Origin: DASVWZ01 sp963715675
GTDB lineage: Bacteria; Acidobacteriota; Terriglobia; Terriglobales; Acidobacteriaceae
Direction of reading: 5' to 3'
Length of the DNA: 64,000 nucleotides
NCBI GenBank assembly: GCA_963715675.1
Contig: OY970265.1
Coordinates: 2,046,001 to 2,110,000, forward strand
Shown here piece by piece: positions 59,952 through 64,000 of this stretch (position 1 is the first letter of the stretch; every line of letters starts with the position of its first letter). A model generated the notes under the pieces. The model worked only from the letters and a program-made list of their open reading frames with translations. It was not told the DNA's origin and did no database searches. Both the position numbers and the translations under genes were made by a program.

Positions 59952-61063
59952 GTGCTGCCCGCCTGAATCACGACCTTCATCGAATCCGGTTGGGGATGGG
60001 CAGCCAAGTTTAGGGCTTCCACACTGCTGGACAAGGGAAAACGGTGGCTGATCAGCCGTTCCAACTGTATTTCACGGTTCATGACGAGCCGCACCGAGTC
60101 CTCTTGGAGCTCTACGGAAGCGCTATAAGACCCCAACAATGTTTTCTCGTCTACGCAAATCGCGGCGGGATCGATCGTGGCCTCGCCGCGGGCCGTCTGC
60201 GCAAATAGCAAAACCCGTCCACCCGGACGCGCTGCCTCCATCGCAGTCCGGATCAGGCCGTTGCCTCCCACAGCCAGAATCACTGCGTCGGCGCCTCGGC
60301 CCTCAGTCTGCCCCCGCACAGCTTTCACCGTGTCCATGCCAGAGGCATCAATGACATTCGTCAAATCGAATGATTTAGCTATTGTAAGCCTCTGGGGATA
60401 CAAATCGGAAGTGATCACCTTAGCTCCCGCCCGTTTGGCCAATGTACTCAGCAGGATGCCGATCGGTCCCTGGCCAATCACCAGCACCGTTTCGCCGGGA
60501 GTGAGGCGCAACGTCTCAATCCCCTTGATGCAGGTGTTCACCGGTTCGACGAAGCAGGCCTGTTCGTAGGAGACATCATCGGGAATTCGCACCGTTCCCT
60601 GGCGAACGATCCAGTCCATGACCCGCACGTATTCCGCGAAACCACCGCCTGAAGGCTCAAATCCAGCCGTGCATCCCACCTTCTTGTAGGTTTCGCACTG
60701 CGCGAAGGTGTGGTGCCGGCAATAGAAGCACTCGCGACACGGGATATGATGAAAGAAGACAACCCGGTCGCCCGGCCGGAACTGGCTTGCGCCCTCGCCC
60801 ACGGCAGCCACCATGCCCGCCGTCTCATGCCCAAAGATCCGCGGCGCAGAATGGGACCCGGTCGCGATTTTCTTGAGATCGGTACCGCAGATGCCACACG
60901 TGTGCACCCGAACCAGAAGCTCACCCTTGCCGATCCTGGGCACGGGCACAGTTTCCAGGCGAACGTCGTTCGTGCCGCGATACACGGCGGCCTGCATAGT
61001 GGCAGGGATCGAATCCCGCATCTCTTCCAGCGAAGTCTGCCCAGCGAGTGCCATGAGTTCCAT
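59930..61063 (-). CDS. Zinc-dependent dehydrogenase (MDR family) in the hopanoid operon, first copy
   Basis: 377 residues, MDR fold. Catalytic zinc: CGICGTDLKK, GHETAG. Structural zinc: PCRECFYCRHHTFAQC (four Cys, about 107-122). Cofactor motif: VIGQGPIGILLSTLA, with DLYPQRLTIAKS after it. An N-terminal extension of ~20 residues precedes AAVYRGTNDVRL. It follows hpnG by 52 bases and overlaps the second dehydrogenase by 22. The tandem pair, the same-strand operon and the small gaps say they act with the hpn genes. I know of no assigned hopanoid function for such a pair. Confidence 0.9.
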   Translation of the reverse strand: MELMALAGQTSLEEMRDSIPATMQAAVYRGTNDVRLETVPVPRIGKGELLVRVHTCGICGTDLKKIATGSHSAPRIFGHETAGMVAAVGEGASQFRPGDRVVFFHHIPCRECFYCRHHTFAQCETYKKVGCTAGFEPSGGGFAEYVRVMDWIVRQGTVRIPDDVSYEQACFVEPVNTCIKGIETLRLTPGETVLVIGQGPIGILLSTLAKRAGAKVITSDLYPQRLTIAKSFDLTNVIDASGMDTVKAVRGQTEGRGADAVILAVGGNGLIRTAMEAARPGGRVLLFAQTARGEATIDPAAICVDEKTLLGSYSASVELQEDSVRLVMNREIQLERLISHRFPLSSSVEALNLAAHPQPDSMKVVIQAGSTWGRSPE

Positions 61064-61115
61064 TTATTTAAGCCCTTGAAATTGTGCGCAGTTCCTCAGC
61101 GACCGGCGTGCTGTC

Positions 61116-61859
61116 CTAGATATACCGTTCCAGTTCACGACAAAGAGCGCGCGACGCTTTGGCACTGTCTCGTCCCAGCCGAATCAGACGCGGCCACAGC
61201 CAGGGACGCACGGCCACGTACCCGGCAAAGGCTGCTCTTCGAAACCGCCCGTCACCAGCCACAAATTGCTCCATCCGTGGCATCTCGAAGTTACTCTCGT
61301 CCGAAATGGCCTTCACGGCTGCGAACCCAATCCCGTGAATCTCGGCGACACGGGCCACCGTCGCTGCTTCCATATCCACGGCCTGGGCGTCGTACGCTCT
61401 CGCGAGCTTTGCTTTCTGCTCGATGCCCGCGATCGACGCAGCACTCACCAGGATGCCTTGCCCGAGGGCAATCTCTCGGCTGCTGCTGTCTTTGGCATCA
61501 ATCACCCGGCCCGGAAGGCAAATTTGCCCGACTCTTAGCCTGGTGTTGAGTGCGCCCGCAAATCCCGCGGACACTAACAACTCAGGCTGACAGATCGCAA
61601 CCACCGCTTCGGCGGCCCGCCGTGCCGCCTCCGGCCCGATTCCGCCGCAAACCAGAACGGCATTCCCGCTCTCAAAGAATTTGAATTTCCAATTCTCATG
61701 CGCCCGCTCAGCCACTCGCCAGTTCTGCACGAAGGCGTGGACTTCGCGCTCCAGCGCGGCCACGATGGCGACTTTCGTTAAGCCCGGCAAAGGAAACCCT
61801 GGCGAGCCCGGCTCGGCGTTGACGGGCATGGAGGTCCGCCCCTCCATGGAGAATGCCAA
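61116..61859 (-). CDS. hpnG: Hopanoid nucleosidase/phosphorylase HpnG
   Basis: 247 residues of the nucleoside phosphorylase/nucleosidase family. HpnG cleaves adenine from adenosylhopane to give ribosylhopane. Signatures: VAIVAALEREVHAFVQNW (N-terminus), GNAVLVCGGIGPEAARRA, LVSAGFAGALN, and the late AVDMEAATVARVAE (about 166-180). The N-terminal ~28 residues may be an over-extended start; TKVAIVAALEREV is the homologous beginning. It lies 12 bases after hpnA and acts right after HpnH in the pathway. Confidence 0.9.
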   Translation of the reverse strand: MAFSMEGRTSMPVNAEPGSPGFPLPGLTKVAIVAALEREVHAFVQNWRVAERAHENWKFKFFESGNAVLVCGGIGPEAARRAAEAVVAICQPELLVSAGFAGALNTRLRVGQICLPGRVIDAKDSSSREIALGQGILVSAASIAGIEQKAKLARAYDAQAVDMEAATVARVAEIHGIGFAAVKAISDESNFEMPRMEQFVAGDGRFRRAAFAGYVAVRPWLWPRLIRLGRDSAKASRALCRELERYI

Positions 61860-61871
61860 CCGAATCCGGGT

Positions 61872-62858
61872 CTAAGCATATCCGTTCCCCCGGAACCAAT
61901 CCACCGCCCGCTGCAGTGCCCCATCGACGGGGACAGTCTTCCATCCCAGTTCTCGCCCGGATTTCGCGCAGGAAACGAACATTTTCTTTCGCCCCATGCG
62001 CACCGCATCAATGGTAGCGCGCGGCTCCCGGCCGAGAATGCGCCCCGTAACTACTTCGTCCACAACCCCGGTCGCCAGCGCCACCACGTAGGGCACTTTG
62101 ACCTTCGGCGAAGGCAATCCGGTGATCGCCGCCAGTTTGTCGAGAATCTGCTTCAGCGTCAGATTTTCGCCGCCCAGGATGTAGCGTTCCCCTGTTCTTC
62201 CCTTCTCCAGCGCGGCCACATGCCCCCGTGCACATTCTCTTACGTCGACCAGGTTCAGGCCGGTGTCAACATATGCCGGAAACTTCTTCTTCAGGAAATC
62301 CACCACGATGCGTCCGGTTGGCGTGGGCTTGATATCGCGCTCACCTACCGGGGTGGTCGGGTTCACCACGACCGCGTTCATTCCGCCGCGCCCGGCTGCG
62401 ATCACCAACTCTTCGGCCATGAATTTCGACCGTTTATAAGGACCAATCATGGCACTCAGCGAAACCGGCGAATCTTCGTCCGCCGGATGACCGTTGGAGG
62501 CAAAACCCATCGTCGCCACGCTGGATGTGTAAACCAGCCTTCGGACGCCGCTTCTTCGGGTCGCCTCAAGCAGGCTACGGGTGCCTTCCACGTTCGCCCG
62601 ATACATCTGTTCGGGATCGCGGACCCACAGACGATAATCCGCGGCAACATGAAAGACTACGTCGCATCCGGCCATTGCCTTTTCGAACGAAGCCGGATCG
62701 CGCAGGTCGCCGACGACTTGCTCGGCGTTGAGCCCGGCAATATTTCTCCGATCGCTGCTGCTGCGAACCAGGAGACGAAGCTCCGCCCCCTGCTCGGCCA
62801 AAACTCTGGCGACATGGCTGCCCACAAATCCGGTCGCGCCTGTGACGAAAGCAAGCAT
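61872..62858 (-). CDS. hpnA: Hopanoid-associated sugar epimerase HpnA
   Basis: 328 residues of the extended short-chain dehydrogenase family. NAD-binding FVTGATGFVGSHVARVL (4-20); catalytic Tyr-Lys in PYKRSKFMAEE (about 145-155); SSVATMGF is typical for the serine segment. VNPTTPVGERDIKPTPTG and the C-terminal GRIVVDFL are diagnostic of HpnA. The exact substrate is unknown, but it is a widespread hpn-cluster gene. It lies 96 bases after the hypothetical gene and 12 bases before hpnG. Confidence 0.93.
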   Translation of the reverse strand: MLAFVTGATGFVGSHVARVLAEQGAELRLLVRSSSDRRNIAGLNAEQVVGDLRDPASFEKAMAGCDVVFHVAADYRLWVRDPEQMYRANVEGTRSLLEATRRSGVRRLVYTSSVATMGFASNGHPADEDSPVSLSAMIGPYKRSKFMAEELVIAAGRGGMNAVVVNPTTPVGERDIKPTPTGRIVVDFLKKKFPAYVDTGLNLVDVRECARGHVAALEKGRTGERYILGGENLTLKQILDKLAAITGLPSPKVKVPYVVALATGVVDEVVTGRILGREPRATIDAVRMGRKKMFVSCAKSGRELGWKTVPVDGALQRAVDWFRGNGYA

Positions 62859-62954
62859 TTAGCAGTCAGCATTCCGCCATCCGCCTTTATGGAACGGCTT
62901 CCAACGGGACGATGTCGACTGAATGCCGAGTGCTGACTGCTGAGTGCTACTCCG

Positions 62955-63404
62955 CTACTCCAGACTCTCCGGCTGCAGAGAGATCTCGGTTTCTCCCGCC
63001 GCTTTTTTCTCCCAATATTGCCGCACCCAGTTTTCCCAGCTCTTGCCTGCCGCCATGTCCCGGCCGCTAAAGGCCAAGGCTGCAATGTCGGCATAGCAAA
63101 CGGAAGTCTTGGGGCCACCATCCTTGGGCAACACTCGAACCTTCGAGTCGGCCAGAGACTTCCCTGCCCGGCGGTCAAAAATGTAACCTTCGATCTTGCT
63201 CCCGTCTTTGCGGGTGATGGAGACGTCGCCACGGTAGTCGAACGCCTGTTCCAGCGCAGCGTAGAGTTCCGCAGCCGTTGCCAATTCCGGGATCCAGCCT
63301 TCCAGTTGCTCACGCGGAGCCCCGGGAACCACCTCGGCTGTATCCGGATCGATCCCTACCCCCGGCGAGCCCAGGGGCGCCCTGCCTGATTCTCTGCCGC
63401 TCAA
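62955..63404 (-). CDS. Small hypothetical protein of the hopanoid cluster
   Basis: 149 residues, no recognised domain. The middle (about 55-130) shows a conserved-looking pattern: DYRGDVSITRKDGSKIEGYI, DIAALAFSGRDMAAGKSWEN and a basic C-terminus WVRQYWEKKAAGE. I have an impression of a similar small protein beside hpnH in other soil phyla, but cannot verify it. Its start overlaps hpnH by four bases (ATGA), so it is translated with HpnH. No signal peptide or membrane helix. It could be an accessory or regulatory factor for HpnH. A beta-rich fold is suggested by the alternating pattern. Confidence 0.7.
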   Translation of the reverse strand: MSGRESGRAPLGSPGVGIDPDTAEVVPGAPREQLEGWIPELATAAELYAALEQAFDYRGDVSITRKDGSKIEGYIFDRRAGKSLADSKVRVLPKDGGPKTSVCYADIAALAFSGRDMAAGKSWENWVRQYWEKKAAGETEISLQPESLE

Positions 63405-64000
63405 ACGGCGGTCTCCTCGGTGGTCCGGGCCTCGATCTGCACCAGAGGATTAAACGAGTGTAGCGGGCGGACGGGCTCATCCAGCAAGCGGAGCGCGGAA
63501 GGATCATCGTAGCCGCCGAACAGCGTCGCTTTCGCAGTGCTCCACAACCCGCGCAGGGAACCGAACGTGTCGTTGACCGCCGAGGCTTCGTAGCCACTGT
63601 GGACCATGCAATTGGCGCATTTAGGATTGCCCGACTCGGTGCCGTATCGCTCCCATTCGGTCGTCACCAACAATTCCTGGAAAGTGTCCGCATACCCGTC
63701 CTGCAACAGATAGCAGGGCTTCTGCCAGCCGAATACGTTGAACGTCGGCATCCCCCAGGGAGTGCAAGGGTAGTCGCGCTTGCCCATGAGGAACTCCAAA
63801 AACAGCGGCGACATGTTGAAACGCCAATTCGGCTTGCGGTTGGAAAGAATGGCCCGGAAGAGCCGGCGGGTACGGGCGCGACCCATGAAATGGTTCTGGT
63901 CGGGCGCTTTGTCGTAGGAGTAGCCGGGAGACAACATCATGCCTTCCAGACCTAGATCCATCATCTCGTCGAAAAATGCGCGGACGCTTTTGGGATCGGC
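63401..64000 (-). CDS. hpnH: Hopanoid radical SAM adenosyltransferase HpnH, C-terminal part
   Basis: The C-terminal ~200 residues, cut by the window edge. Visible landmarks: MMLSPGYSYDKAPDQNHF, FNMSPLFLEFLMGKRDYPC, CTPWGMPTFNVFGWQKPCYL, and KCANCMVHSGYEASAV. These match HpnH, which adds a 5'-deoxyadenosyl unit to diploptene to make adenosylhopane. The radical SAM cluster motif CxxxCxxC should lie upstream, outside the window. Its stop overlaps the small hypothetical gene by four bases. The C-terminal tail (LVQIEARTTEETAV) is longer than in textbook HpnH. Confidence 0.92.
   Translation of the reverse strand, partial: ADPKSVRAFFDEMMDLGLEGMMLSPGYSYDKAPDQNHFMGRARTRRLFRAILSNRKPNWRFNMSPLFLEFLMGKRDYPCTPWGMPTFNVFGWQKPCYLLQDGYADTFQELLVTTEWERYGTESGNPKCANCMVHSGYEASAVNDTFGSLRGLWSTAKATLFGGYDDPSALRLLDEPVRPLHSFNPLVQIEARTTEETAV

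Noticed and set aside
1..64000. CRISPR arrays, rRNA genes, prophage blocks
   Set aside because: No regularly spaced repeats, rRNA signatures or phage structural genes were recognised by eye.

Overview
The window looks like a chromosomal segment from a soil Acidobacteriota, probably of the Terriglobia/Acidobacteriales type. This is inferred from gene content, not from a marker tree. The hints are a ~1,180-residue TonB-dependent receptor with an N-terminal carboxypeptidase-regulatory-like domain, a translationally coupled ECF sigma factor and TPR-tailed Ser/Thr kinase, an exported GloVer-repeat/IPT protein, a secretin fused to a cohesin-like domain, a large hopanoid gene cluster, and many short palindromic intergenic repeats.

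Layout. 1-7 kb: a RibD/DHFR-like reductase, a Crp/Fnr regulator with a small zinc-ribbon-like protein, an exported repeat protein, and the sigma factor/kinase pair. 7-10 kb: a truncated tyrosine recombinase and an exported alpha/beta hydrolase. 9.8-20 kb: a probable catabolic unit. A TonB receptor diverges from a FadR-type GntR regulator across a palindromic operator, followed by a beta-hydroxyacid dehydrogenase, 2-oxoacid dehydrogenase E1 alpha and beta, an M24-family protein with a changed metal ligand, and E2. 20.4-22.5 kb: a two-gene IS91-like element (Y2-type transposase plus tyrosine recombinase), then tRNA-Phe. 23-31 kb: an M1 aminopeptidase, and hutI and hutU separated by a MazE/AbrB-PIN toxin-antitoxin pair and a nuclease-like small protein. 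30.4-34 kb: two pseudopilins and a secretin. 34-38.3 kb: housekeeping genes (smpB, cysteine desulfurase, mnmA) and an RsbW/STAS partner-switch pair. 38.4-41.1 kb: an exported OB-fold-like protein, a GIY-YIG nuclease inside a cluster of REP-like palindromes, and a trypsin-like protease whose signal peptide is cut off by an in-frame stop.

41-49 kb: a glycosyltransferase with a spinster-like MFS transporter, a GltD-like iron-sulfur flavoprotein, an exported hydrolase, and a Cyc2-like fused cytochrome-porin whose upstream region holds a textbook CRP-type palindrome, then queF. 49.3-53 kb: a membrane-fusion protein, a TPR protein and a TolC protein. 53.2-64 kb: a hopanoid locus. hpnJ and two half-size EamA transporters on + converge on hpnH(partial)-hyp-hpnA-hpnG-adh-adh-hpnC-hpnD-hpnE on -. 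It covers squalene synthesis and C35 side-chain assembly. Squalene-hopene cyclase is not in the window.

The observations that most deserve follow-up are the Cyc2-like cytochrome-porin with its CRP-type box, the M24 protein with Cys at a metal-ligand position, the two zinc dehydrogenases and conserved hypothetical gene inside the hopanoid operon, the REP-like palindromes around the GIY-YIG gene, and the GntR operator that overlaps its own promoter.
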